In this document: positions 7,691 to 14,411 of the stretch, piece by piece
Layout of the letters: each line of letters starts with the position of its first letter
How positions within the stretch are numbered: position 1 is the stretch's first letter
NCBI GenBank assembly: GCA_934230685.1
Contig: CAKQFF010000024.1
Span: 1 to 18,778, forward strand
DNA length: 18,778 bases
DNA from: an uncultured Prevotella sp.
GTDB lineage: Bacteria; Bacteroidota; Bacteroidia; Bacteroidales; Bacteroidaceae
Direction: 5' to 3'
The notes under the pieces: generated by a model
What the model was told of the DNA's origin: nothing
What the model saw: only the letters and a program-made list of their open reading frames with translations
Databases searched by the model: none
Program-made: the position numbers and the translations under genes

Positions 7691-7816
7691 TTATTTGTGA
7701 ATTTCAAGGAATTTCCATCCGTTAAAGTGAATCATGTGTTCAGGCATATCTGCAATCCATACTTCGGTTTCTTGAATCGCTATATTTCGAGTGACAATAA
7801 AGCAATGCGTATAGCT
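7691..7816 (-). pseudogene. 3' remnant of an unrecognised gene
   Basis: On the minus strand a frame without a usable start codon reads protein-like sequence including [17 protein letters not shown] and [11 protein letters not shown] before a TAA at 7691-7693. It is open only from 7816, where a stop codon ends it upstream. The C-terminal text looks like genuine protein (W, E-rich, GWKFLEI), so I read it as the end of a lost gene. The terminator hairpin at 7802-7861 overlaps its upstream edge, which would mark the break point. I do not recognise the family. Confidence 0.35.
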
Positions 7817-7861
7817 TCAATATGAAGTGTTCTTCATCTTTGGAGAATCTATACGCATTGC
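7802..7861. terminator. Bidirectional terminator with nested hairpin
   Basis: GCAATGCGTATAG (7802-7814) pairs perfectly with CTATACGCATTGC (7849-7861), and a 6-bp hairpin ATGAAG/CTTCAT sits inside at 7822-7837. On + it is followed by GTTTTTTAC, a good T-tract. On - it lies about 85 bp after the AlbA_2 gene stop and is followed by TTTATT. It therefore probably ends the minus-strand operon. The 7862-7944 spacer shows nothing else. Confidence 0.8.
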
Positions 7862-7944
7862 GTTTTTTACTTTTCTTTTGTTATTTGTGCTATATACTTT
7901 TTTCAGTTTATATGTGGCATATCATACTATGTAAGTATTCCTTT

Positions 7945-9420
7945 TTATAGCTTTTTATCAGCTATTTCCCAATGCCCAGTCTTATTGCTTCCGATATATT
8001 TGATAAGATTCATATCACGGAGAGCATATAACTCGCGTTTGATAGTCCTTATACTTGCATCAATTGCCTCAGACAGCATTTGGGCGTTTATCGTGCCATT
8101 TATCGTGCCATTTATCGTGCCATTTATCGTGCCATTTTTTATTGTTTCATAAATTTTACGCTGTCTATCAGTTAGTTTGGCGATATTTACTTGGACATTT
8201 ATCGTGTCATTTACTTGGGCGGTACTTTGTCGGTCAAACTCCTTTTCACTTGTCCACTCAGCCATCAATGTTGCCTTCAGAATGAATGCGTCAATATGGA
8301 ACGATGGGATTGCGCAGCCTTTTGTTTCCAGCTCATTGCAGATACGGTCGATACCTTCGCCAAATTCCTTGACATACTTATATGCCTTGAGGAATTGGGC
8401 TATCTTGGGATTTCGTGAGAAATGAGTGTGGCGAATGTTGTCTGGGCGCACTAATCCTGGCAAATCTCCTGGAGTCTCAAAGACTATACGGTCGTCGAAC
8501 ATCTTAATCTGAATCTCTGTTCCCTTGATGTTGTATGCTCTGTGGCAGCAACTATTCACTACCATTTCTTGTATAGCATATTTTGAGTAGTTGCGGTTGG
8601 TAATAAACCGACCGTCTTCTCCAAGGAATGAGTGCTCACGAACCTGCGTTTCCAGATAGTCAATGGTTCTTCTAACCTGCTGAAGTATGGTTCCTTCGAA
8701 TGTCACGTCCTTGACAACATTCATCTCAGTACCAACTTTTTCCTCTGTACCCTCATAGCGGATGAAGCGAGTGCGGGCACGTGGAAAGAAACGCTGAGGA
8801 TTCTTTCCGAAAAGGAGAATGCAAGCGGTACTAACCTTATGCTGACCATCTTTCTCAGTAACAAAATCGTTGTTCTCTCTCAGATACTCCATGGCAGACT
8901 TTCCATAGCCTATGACATTTATATAGTCACTCACAAGATTCATGTCAACATCATCGATAGTGGCGTCATAAACATCTTTGTCCTCGTAGTAGCGTTCGCC
9001 TTTGTCGTAGAGAAGCTGCATACGCTCGTCAAAATTGAGTTTCTTGCTTTTGTCGCCTACACGCATGAAACATTCGTCTGCTTGGTTGGTATGAAGTTGA
9101 ACGCTTGCAGGAATGTGCATAAGCAGGATGCGGTTCTCTCGACCTTCATAGTCTGTACATGGCAAATATTCACACCTGACCCTTACAGACGGATTGCAGA
9201 AGTCGAAAGGAACGCGAAGCAACTCATTCAGTCGCTCTTCGTTTCCATCAATCCCCTCTATTCTGCGAGTCTTGTCGGAAACACCAATGGCAAGCATACC
9301 ACCATCGGCATTAGCCATAGCCACAATAGGTATCGCTAATGCTTTGGGGTCAATCTGTATGCTCTTGCAATCGAACGTCTGACATTCTTTGCGAGCCAAT
9401 ATTTCTTCTATTGTCATCAT
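7945..9420 (-). CDS. AlbA_2 (Schlafen-like) domain protein with divergent ATPase and wHTH
   Basis: The 491-residue protein begins with an AlbA_2/Schlafen-like nucleic-acid-binding domain (about residues 5-135), recognised from ECQTFDCKSIQIDP followed by AMANADGGMLAIGVSDK. A divergent histidine-kinase-type ATPase domain follows: N289 to H293 in VVNSCCHRAYN (N-box position), ETPGDLPG at 315-322 (nucleotide-binding glycine box), then FSRNPKIAQFL and EFGEGIDRI. A linker with four GTIN repeats (429-445) leads into a C-terminal winged helix (about 446-491) with SIRTIKRELYALRDMNLI. Such proteins are thought to be transcriptional regulators or conflict-related nucleic-acid-binding ATPases. It is the second gene of a two-gene minus-strand operon, 57 bp after the DUF2442-HTH gene. 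A perfect AGGAGG lies 24 nt or more upstream, too far to serve the ATG used here. The next in-frame ATG is codon 2. Confidence 0.82.
   Translation of the reverse strand: MMTIEEILARKECQTFDCKSIQIDPKALAIPIVAMANADGGMLAIGVSDKTRRIEGIDGNEERLNELLRVPFDFCNPSVRVRCEYLPCTDYEGRENRILLMHIPASVQLHTNQADECFMRVGDKSKKLNFDERMQLLYDKGERYYEDKDVYDATIDDVDMNLVSDYINVIGYGKSAMEYLRENNDFVTEKDGQHKVSTACILLFGKNPQRFFPRARTRFIRYEGTEEKVGTEMNVVKDVTFEGTILQQVRRTIDYLETQVREHSFLGEDGRFITNRNYSKYAIQEMVVNSCCHRAYNIKGTEIQIKMFDDRIVFETPGDLPGLVRPDNIRHTHFSRNPKIAQFLKAYKYVKEFGEGIDRICNELETKGCAIPSFHIDAFILKATLMAEWTSEKEFDRQSTAQVNDTINVQVNIAKLTDRQRKIYETIKNGTINGTINGTINGTINAQMLSEAIDASIRTIKRELYALRDMNLIKYIGSNKTGHWEIADKKL
8087..8134 (-). repeat. In-frame 12-bp tandem repeat inside the AlbA_2 gene
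   Basis: Four perfect copies of TTTATCGTGCCA (+ strand) lie head to tail, encoding the GTIN repeats of residues 429-445. A degenerate relative (TTTATCGTGTCA) sits about 65 bp further right in the same gene, encoding DTIN. Slippage would change the linker by whole four-residue units without shifting the frame. Confidence 0.95.
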
Positions 9421-9477
9421 TACAGCTTATATCTCTTGTTTATACTCCTCCTGTCTTACAAATTCTCATATATATTC

Positions 9478-9885
9478 TTACAACGAAAAGGCCATGTATT
9501 CTTCTCCTATTCGATGTATCTGTTTTAGAATCATGTCTTCACGCTCCTTTGATGGTTTTTTGAAACCGTTGATATAATTTCTAAGTAGTGAAGGGTTAAG
9601 GTTTATCAACCTGGCAAATTCGGTGACATTAATCTCGGAGTGAGTGAGAAAGAAACGTTGCAGTTTTGTTGGCTCAGCATCTTCATACTCAAAACTTTCA
9701 AAGCTGATGTCTTCATCTAAATTGTGCCAATGGATACCATCCAAGCCAAATGTGTATTTGGCTCGTTCTTCATCACTTGCATTCCTAAGATTTTTATACC
9801 ATAACAAAGATTGACGATAGGTTTTACCGTTTTCATCTGTGCCATAGATGTAATCACCGTCAAACCAAATTTTAATAATCTTCAT
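9478..9885 (-). CDS. DUF2442 domain protein with C-terminal helix-turn-helix
   Basis: I start this at the ATG at 9885 because AGGAGGA at 9891-9897 (minus strand) sits 5 nt before it. A start at 9903 would translate through that ribosome binding site. The 135-residue product has an N-terminal DUF2442 domain (about residues 1-65) with the family hallmarks DGDYIYGTDENGK, the Y-F-G stretch, and GIHWHNLDEDISFE. A helix-turn-helix of the XRE/Cro kind follows at about 84-112, INVTEFARLINLNPSLLRNY, with a short C-terminal helix. DUF2442 proteins often occur in small toxin-antitoxin-like pairs, and the HTH implies DNA binding. It is the first gene of the operon with the AlbA_2 ATPase. The promoter just upstream contains a palindrome that fits inside the spacer, the expected place for an autorepressor. 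Function beyond regulation is unknown. Confidence 0.8.
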   Translation of the reverse strand: MKIIKIWFDGDYIYGTDENGKTYRQSLLWYKNLRNASDEERAKYTFGLDGIHWHNLDEDISFESFEYEDAEPTKLQRFFLTHSEINVTEFARLINLNPSLLRNYINGFKKPSKEREDMILKQIHRIGEEYMAFSL

Positions 9886-9937
9886 ATATGTCCTCCTTTC
9901 CAAAATATTCGCGCCATCTTTTGAGAATAATGTATTG

Positions 9938-9968
9938 CAAATGTAGGTATTAAAATTGATACCTCAAA
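9938..9968 (-). promoter_or_regulatory. Near-consensus promoter of the DUF2442/AlbA_2 operon with operator in its spacer
   Basis: Reading the minus strand: TTTG (9968-9965), a 19-bp spacer, then TACATTTG (9945-9938), a full match to the Bacteroidetes -33/-7 promoter. The palindrome AGGTAT-N8-ATACCT occupies 9945-9964, filling the spacer between the two boxes. A bound dimer would block sigma factor contact. The helix-turn-helix of the first gene product is the likely ligand, which is an inference. Confidence 0.8.
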
Positions 9969-10004
9969 ATTTTTTTTCTAAAATATTGATAGAATATATG
10001 ATAG

Positions 10005-10412
10005 TGGAACAAATTTTCTCTATGGGATTGCATCTCGCTTGACGCAGTACAAAAAGGTAGAACAATTCATGAGGATATAGCGCAAGACTTGCTCAAACGA
10101 GGACTGATAGAAGGTGAAGCTCCGCATTACAGCATTTCTCTTGGCATAGCAAAGAATACTCGCCAACTGCCTTCTTACACAAAAACAAAAGGATTGGATA
10201 AGGAGAAATTACGCCAGATGATACTGCAATTCTTACAAAACGCAGGTGATGAAGGTGCCAAGCGAGATAGTATATACGAATATCTAAAGGATGTGCTTCC
10301 TGCCAATAAGACGGAAGAACAACAGTTGCGCATGGTGGGCAAATTGCTTGTTGAGATGGATGAAAATAAATTAATAACAACCAAAGGACGAAAGTGGATA
10401 ATAAGGTCGTAA
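10005..10412 (+). pseudogene. C-terminal remnant of an AlbA_2-family ATP-binding protein
   Basis: A frame open from 10005 to the stop at 10410-10412 has no plausible start and no N-terminal domains. Its sequence matches the C-terminal part of the long AlbA_2/divergent-ATPase family: SLDAVQKGRTIHEDIA, then LLKRGLIEGEAPHYSIS, then YTKTKGLDKEKLRQMILQFL, and a final helical/winged unit with GDEGAKRDSIYEYL and LLVEMDENKLITTKGRKW. In that family these blocks come after the ATPase domain, so at least the AlbA_2 and ATPase domains are missing. The residues before about 10030 do not look homologous and may be junk. The fragment starts immediately beside the promoter of an intact operon encoding another AlbA_2 protein, consistent with replacement of one cassette by another. 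An internal TTG at 10089 could give a 107-residue product, but I regard that as unlikely. Confidence 0.65.
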
Positions 10413-10484
10413 TAAGACCTAATTTGTGAATTACGACCTTTTTACGACCCAGTATTACCCACTTGAGGTTGAAATAGGTCGTAA
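10403..10484. repeat. Cluster of GGTCGTAA / TTACGACC repeats, including a terminator-like hairpin
   Basis: AAGGTCGTAA (10403-10412) is complementary to TTACGACCTT (10431-10440), which is followed by TTTACG, so the pair can form a terminator for the remnant gene. A third copy TTTACGACCC (10441-10450) and a fourth AGGTCGTAA (10476-10484) follow, giving two copies in each orientation. Alternative pairings between them are possible. Confidence 0.7.
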
Positions 10485-10530
10485 TTTTAACCGATATAAA
10501 CCTGAATCGGTCATATGGAAAAAAAACTTC

Positions 10531-10558
10531 ATATCACGTTTAACTTTATATCACGTTT
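10531..10558. repeat. Direct repeat ATATCACGTTT
   Basis: ATATCACGTTT occurs at 10531-10541 and again at 10548-10558, a 17-bp period. Its role is unknown. It lies between two other repeat families in the same spacer. Confidence 0.7.
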
Positions 10559-10574
10559 CTGACACAAAAGCATT

Positions 10575-10680
10575 AAACCCCAGTACCACTTCAGTGTTGC
10601 ATAGCTGGTACTGGAGTTTCATACGGCTGGTACTGGAGTTTCTATTGACTGGTACTGCAGTTTTACTCAATAGGTACTAT
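10575..10680. repeat. 22-bp-period iteron-like repeats with GGTACT core
   Basis: GCTGGTACTGGAGTTTC occurs exactly at 10604-10620 and 10626-10642. A third variant (ACTGGTACTGCAGTTT) follows at 10648-10663, and a fourth unit preserves only GGTACT at 10673-10678. All are spaced 22 bp apart. An inverted copy AAACCCCAGTACCA lies upstream at 10575-10588. No gene overlaps. Possible roles are a multi-site protein binding array, a recombination site, or a structured RNA. Confidence 0.8.
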
Positions 10681-10716
10681 TATGTCATTAGAATGACTTA
10701 TAAGCTATAATTATAA

Positions 10717-10751
10717 TAATGAGCATACAAGAATATCCTGTATGCTCATTA
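10717..10751. terminator. Bidirectional terminator
   Basis: TAATGAGCATACA (10717-10729) pairs with TGTATGCTCATTA (10739-10751) around a 9-nt loop. On + it is followed by CCTTTTTAC, on - by TTATAATTATA. It ends the Omp28-like gene and any transcript from the left. Confidence 0.85.
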
Positions 10752-10784
10752 CCTTTTTACAATTTTACAATGAAAATGCAATCA

Positions 10785-12707
10785 TTATTTCACCATTACC
10801 TTTCGTGTGGTTCCATCAGACATTTTCAGTATGTTGATACCCTTCTGTGGGGCAGAGAGTTTAGTGCCGTCGGCAGCGTAGCAAGCCTCTATGACAACAT
10901 TGTTGCTATGATTGATGCTACTGATGCCAGTTGTATTACCATTAACTAATGCCTTTCCTGCATTGACTATCTCGTCAGTTTCATTGTCTATGACAATGGC
11001 TACAACATAAATCTGCTTGTAGTCGAGAGCTTCTACAAGTTTGTCTTTTGTTGGCATAGTGAGGGTGTAATTGCCTTCTGTAATGCCATTCTCAACAAGA
11101 TCGTCAAATGTCGCTTGGTTTACAAAGTTTTTGTAAGAGCTTGCTATGAGCACATCATTATACACTTGGTCCATTTGTGATGGCTCGTCTGCAAGGAACA
11201 TCAAATCATCCTCGTCAATATAGTCGTGCATGCCTGAATAGCTGTTTGTTTGCTTCCAAGATTTAGTTGTGCCAGTCAGACCGTCTGCAACAAGCATGTA
11301 TGCAACCTCATAATCACCACCAGAAGTTAAAGACTCAATAGAGGCCGTTACGTCCACCTCGGTAGAATCGCTATTGTATGTACCGCTCACACTAACATTT
11401 AATAGTGGTAATTGTTTCAGCTCTTCAGCAACAACAATTGGTGCGGAACTGTATGGGTCCATTTCTGTCTTGCCACGATTGACGTAACATGAAGGAGCAC
11501 CATGGAAATTCAAGGTGTAGTCTGCTATGAACATAGGGTCTTTCTGATTATACTGGTGCAGGGCAATGCTAATGAACTGGTCGCCAAACTGCTCGTGCAT
11601 TTTATGCATGCCTACATGACCACGTGGACAATATCCACATCCTGTGCCGGTGAACTCTTCGACCACGGCAACTCTCTTGAACTCCTTGGCAATAGTCTTG
11701 TTTAAACCATTGGCGATGGTTGAGGTAGCTTGGTTCTTCTCGCCGTTAACTTTAGTGATATTCAATTCTACCGGATATTCGCCTACTTGTGAAGCTGCTT
11801 CAAAAGGAATAACTACAGAATAGGAACCACCAACTCCAAGGTCTCCGTCAAAATCGATATGACGCTCCTCGGTTGTCTTTCCATCCTGAGTTATTGTATA
11901 GTCGAAGTCAGTAAGCTTTGTGCCACCATTGGTTACATTGACAGTAACGTCTTTTGTCTTTCCAAGTGCAACGATGAATTGTCCAAAATCGGAAGGAATA
12001 AGCGCATTGGTGGCAAAGTTGTCGTTTTCCACTATAAGTTGCACACTAAGTGCACCATATTTCTCGCCGAAATTATACCATCTGTTTTCGCCATTGCCGT
12101 CGAAATCGGCGAAAACATAAAGATTGCCCGAAACCTTTGAATACAATCCAAAAGGATTGTTGTCACTTGTCTGCTTGTATGAGAATCCTATGAGTAGATA
12201 TTTATAGTCGGCGGTAAGCTCAAACTGTTGGTCGTCATCAAACATAATAGTATGCCACTCACCCTTCTTGTCTTCGGGAGTTGTCGTAGCCTGTTCCTTG
12301 CATGCTATTTCTTTAAGATATCCATCGTCAGTAAGGTTTGACACAAAGACATTTGAGGCAGAGCAGTTGCCTGCAAGATTAAAGCGCACTCCCACTACCT
12401 TTGAGCCATAATATGGGGCGTAGTCATCGGGAAAAAGAAGTATGGCTGCTTTGTTGTCGCCTGGCCATCCAGTGGCTCCCATATACTTGTCGCAATCGTC
12501 TGTAGCGTAAAGGCCAACATAACGCTGGTTGTCTGCTGCCGATGCTTTAGCATGGTTTCTCTGCATTGCAGAAGCTGGCATGTATTTCCTTGTGTGAAGC
12601 TCTTTCTTCACATCAAGCTGACTCTTTGGCGCAGTAATGCCAATACTTTGAGCATTTACTGTCAAACTGAATAACATCGCTAAAGCGGAAAGTAAAAATT
12701 TATTCAT
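10785..12707 (-). CDS. Omp28-like secreted thioredoxin-fold protein with type IX-like sorting tail
   Basis: The 640-residue protein has a signal peptide (MNKFLLSALAMLFSLTVNAQ, cleavage probably after residue 20). Residues about 60-230 form a beta-rich domain of unknown role. Residues about 235-335 resemble an Ig-like module. A thioredoxin-like Omp28 domain begins at VVEEFTGTGCGYCPRGH, with the redox-type C357-G-Y-C360, followed by SIALHQYNQKDPM and GAPSCYVNR. The C-terminus, from about residue 595, ends YAADGTKLSAPQKGINILKM and SDGTTRKVMVK, the pattern of type IX secretion sorting tails in Prevotella-like bacteria. The protein is therefore probably exported through the outer membrane and anchored at the surface. 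It is monocistronic, with its own near-consensus promoter and a strong terminator 34 bp after the stop. Whether the CxxC pair is redox-active here cannot be told. Confidence 0.82.
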   Translation of the reverse strand: MNKFLLSALAMLFSLTVNAQSIGITAPKSQLDVKKELHTRKYMPASAMQRNHAKASAADNQRYVGLYATDDCDKYMGATGWPGDNKAAILLFPDDYAPYYGSKVVGVRFNLAGNCSASNVFVSNLTDDGYLKEIACKEQATTTPEDKKGEWHTIMFDDDQQFELTADYKYLLIGFSYKQTSDNNPFGLYSKVSGNLYVFADFDGNGENRWYNFGEKYGALSVQLIVENDNFATNALIPSDFGQFIVALGKTKDVTVNVTNGGTKLTDFDYTITQDGKTTEERHIDFDGDLGVGGSYSVVIPFEAASQVGEYPVELNITKVNGEKNQATSTIANGLNKTIAKEFKRVAVVEEFTGTGCGYCPRGHVGMHKMHEQFGDQFISIALHQYNQKDPMFIADYTLNFHGAPSCYVNRGKTEMDPYSSAPIVVAEELKQLPLLNVSVSGTYNSDSTEVDVTASIESLTSGGDYEVAYMLVADGLTGTTKSWKQTNSYSGMHDYIDEDDLMFLADEPSQMDQVYNDVLIASSYKNFVNQATFDDLVENGITEGNYTLTMPTKDKLVEALDYKQIYVVAIVIDNETDEIVNAGKALVNGNTTGISSINHSNNVVIEACYAADGTKLSAPQKGINILKMSDGTTRKVMVK

Positions 12708-12748
12708 AAAATTAAATTTTTAGTTAGCAATAATGGTTTTACATTTTA

Positions 12749-12780
12749 CAAATGTATGAAATTATTTAGAAAAGAGCAAA
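12749..12780 (-). promoter_or_regulatory. Promoter of the Omp28-like gene
   Basis: On the minus strand TTTG (12780-12777), a 20-bp spacer and TACATTTG (12756-12749) form a near-consensus Bacteroidetes promoter about 42 bp before the start codon. A second TTTG lies 4 bp further upstream. Confidence 0.75.
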
Positions 12781-12784
12781 CAAA

Positions 12785-13021
12785 AGAGAAAGAAAAGACC
12801 AATTTTTGTGTGTTACGTAATAATATACTTGGAAATGACACGTTGTGGATGGTAAGTAGCTTGCATTTGTATCTATATTATTATAAAACCGAAAGTGCAA
12901 ATGATATTACTGTAGCCAGAGCGTTAGGATGTTATGGGCAAACTATAAGGCAAATCTTTCAAAAAGATGCGTGAATGATGTGTTTTCTTTTTATTTGTTC
13001 GTGATTTTAAGAGAAAACATG
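12785..13021. other. Spacer with no supported gene
   Basis: This stretch separates the divergent Omp28-like gene from the operon on the right. An open frame from 12756 to 12974 on + starts within the promoter of the minus-strand gene and has a biased, Y/K-rich translation, so I do not call it. No RNA gene, repeat or hairpin of note was seen. Confidence 0.4.
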
Positions 13022-13029
13022 TACTTTTG
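13022..13029 (+). promoter_or_regulatory. -7 box for the protease-dynamin operon
   Basis: TACTTTTG fits TAnnTTTG. A TTTG lies upstream at 12994-12997, 24 bp away, longer than the usual 19-20 bp. It is the only such box on + between 12750 and the protease gene. A start near 13036 would give a leader of about 380 nt, long enough to hold a small gene or a regulatory RNA structure. Confidence 0.45.
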
Positions 13030-13148
13030 TACTTGGAACTTTTATAGTCTAAGACATATTGAACAGCGTTTGCTTTACGCTCTGTTTTATGTCGCAATTT
13101 AACTTACTTCTGTATAGAATAAGTTGGCACCGATATGAAAATCGATGA

Positions 13149-13382
13149 ATGGACATCAAAAGATGTACACACCTTGGAGGTGGTGATTTTCCTCCCTGCG
13201 CTGGACTTGCCTCCAACGTCCTCCCCGAAGCCCAATGCAATGTTTATGCAGAGAGTTCACAAACAGGGGTGTCCACCAGAAATGTGCCTATAGATCCTAA
13301 ACCTAAACAACAAAAAGAGAAAAATATAATTCATAGGTATGCCTTACGCATCACTTATGATGGAGAGAAAAGAGGCATATGA
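13149..13382 (+). CDS. Possible small leader gene (77 aa) or structured RNA
   Basis: A 77-codon frame starts MDIKRCTHLGGGDFPPCAGL and ends LRITYDGEKRGI, 33 bp before the protease gene. It has three cysteines in the first 45 residues and a lysine-rich middle. A rival frame on the same strand (ATG at 13135, 55 codons) and one on the minus strand cover the same DNA, so the coding call is weak. The segment about 13170-13290 is visibly richer in G and C than its surroundings and contains TTGGAGG (13174-13180) complementary to CCTCCAA (13210-13216). TATGCCT/AGGCATA (13338-13379) can also pair just before the next gene. It could instead be a structured leader or a repeat element. No ribosome binding site is obvious. 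Confidence 0.3.
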   Translation: MDIKRCTHLGGGDFPPCAGLASNVLPEAQCNVYAESSQTGVSTRNVPIDPKPKQQKEKNIIHRYALRITYDGEKRGI

Positions 13383-13415
13383 CTATTTATAGTGACATTT
13401 TAAAAATTCCATGAT

Positions 13416-14408
13416 ATGACAGAACATAAGAATTATGGCTATGAACCCAATAATGAACTGGATACGTTTGATCCTAATATTTGGCAAGGTAATCAACCTA
13501 CATGTGCAATACGAAGTCAAGAGATAATTTTAAGGGACTATGGAATCTACCATACCCAGGATGATCTTGTGGATTTTGCAACAAAAAATGGTTGGTTTAA
13601 TCCTGATCCCGAGAACGGAGGTACGGACAAGTATGCTATTGGCAACATATTAGATGCTTGCGGCATTCCAACAACTCGCACCGATAATGCTACTATTTAT
13701 GACATTATTTCAGAATTGAAAGCTGGACATCGAGTGATTGTAAGTGTTGATGCTGATGAACTGTGGGTAAGGAAAGAACCTAATTTGTTTAAACGAGTAA
13801 TAGCTCAGGTAACAAATAAGGCTAATGATAAAATTCAAGACTTTCTTGGTATAGAAGGAGCAAACCATGCACTTGTTGTTGCAGGAGTAAATGTTAATCC
13901 AGAGGATCCGTCTGACATAAAAGTATCCCTTATAGATTCGGGTACGGGGGATGTTTGTATTGAATATAGTTTTAAGAATTTCCATGATGCTTGGAATGAC
14001 GGTCACTGTCGAATGATTTCTACCGATGTGCCTGCACCATTTCAATACAATTATCATACACATCAGATAGAACCGTCAAATATTGCTACATCATATGCTC
14101 CTTCTATGGCTCAAATGCCAGAAGGATTGACAAATCAATTCTGTCTCACTGATAGTTATTATGATGAATACAAAGGATTTACACCGGAATATGATGATGA
14201 TATAAATCCGATGGAAACAGGCGTTGTGGCTGAATCAGAGTCGTCAAATCAAGAATTTCATACAGATGATAATACATTTGAAGATAGTATCCTGTCAAAC
14301 GATGAAACCTTTTCAACCATCGACAATGGTGACGAAAGTGTATTCTCAGGAGAGGATTTAAATACTTCTTATTATGAAAGTGAAGATGATGAGTCTGATG
14401 ATATGTAA
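13416..14408 (+). CDS. Papain/C39-like cysteine protease with acidic disordered tail
   Basis: The 330-residue protein reads as a papain-fold (peptidase C39-like) domain of about 215 residues. The nucleophile is in GNQPTCAIRSQEIILRDYG (C30, with Q27 nearby as in oxyanion-hole glutamines), the histidine in GANHALVVAGVNV (H151), and the acid in LIDSGTGD (D174). This order and spacing is the C-H-D layout of the fold. From about residue 225 to the end the sequence is low-complexity and very rich in D, E, S and T, ending in a DDESDDM-type acidic run, so it is probably disordered. There is no signal peptide, so it acts in the cytoplasm. It is the first large gene of the operon, 3 bp before the next. 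It could process another product of this operon or a host or phage protein; the substrate is unknown. The protease fold is well supported, the exact family is not. Confidence 0.7.
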   Translation: MTEHKNYGYEPNNELDTFDPNIWQGNQPTCAIRSQEIILRDYGIYHTQDDLVDFATKNGWFNPDPENGGTDKYAIGNILDACGIPTTRTDNATIYDIISELKAGHRVIVSVDADELWVRKEPNLFKRVIAQVTNKANDKIQDFLGIEGANHALVVAGVNVNPEDPSDIKVSLIDSGTGDVCIEYSFKNFHDAWNDGHCRMISTDVPAPFQYNYHTHQIEPSNIATSYAPSMAQMPEGLTNQFCLTDSYYDEYKGFTPEYDDDINPMETGVVAESESSNQEFHTDDNTFEDSILSNDETFSTIDNGDESVFSGEDLNTSYYESEDDESDDM

Positions 14409-14411
14409 TAA

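Noticed and set aside
8632..9339. 235-codon open frame on the plus strand
   Set aside because: It is antisense to the AlbA_2 gene, whose domains span the same DNA; the translation looks like a shadow.
9886..9903. Upstream start (ATG at 9903) for the DUF2442-HTH gene
   Set aside because: Those six codons would cover the AGGAGGA ribosome binding site that is ideally spaced for the ATG at 9885.
10575..10680. CRISPR array
   Set aside because: The repeat period is only 22 bp, with 17 bp of it repeated, leaving no room for spacers; no cas gene is present.
10426..10710. 94-codon open frame on the plus strand
   Set aside because: It runs through all three repeat families of the spacer and its translation merely mirrors the repeats (WYWSF, RLVLEF).
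12756..12974. 72-codon open frame on the plus strand
   Set aside because: Its start overlaps the promoter of the minus-strand gene, the composition is biased, and no ribosome binding site or family is visible.
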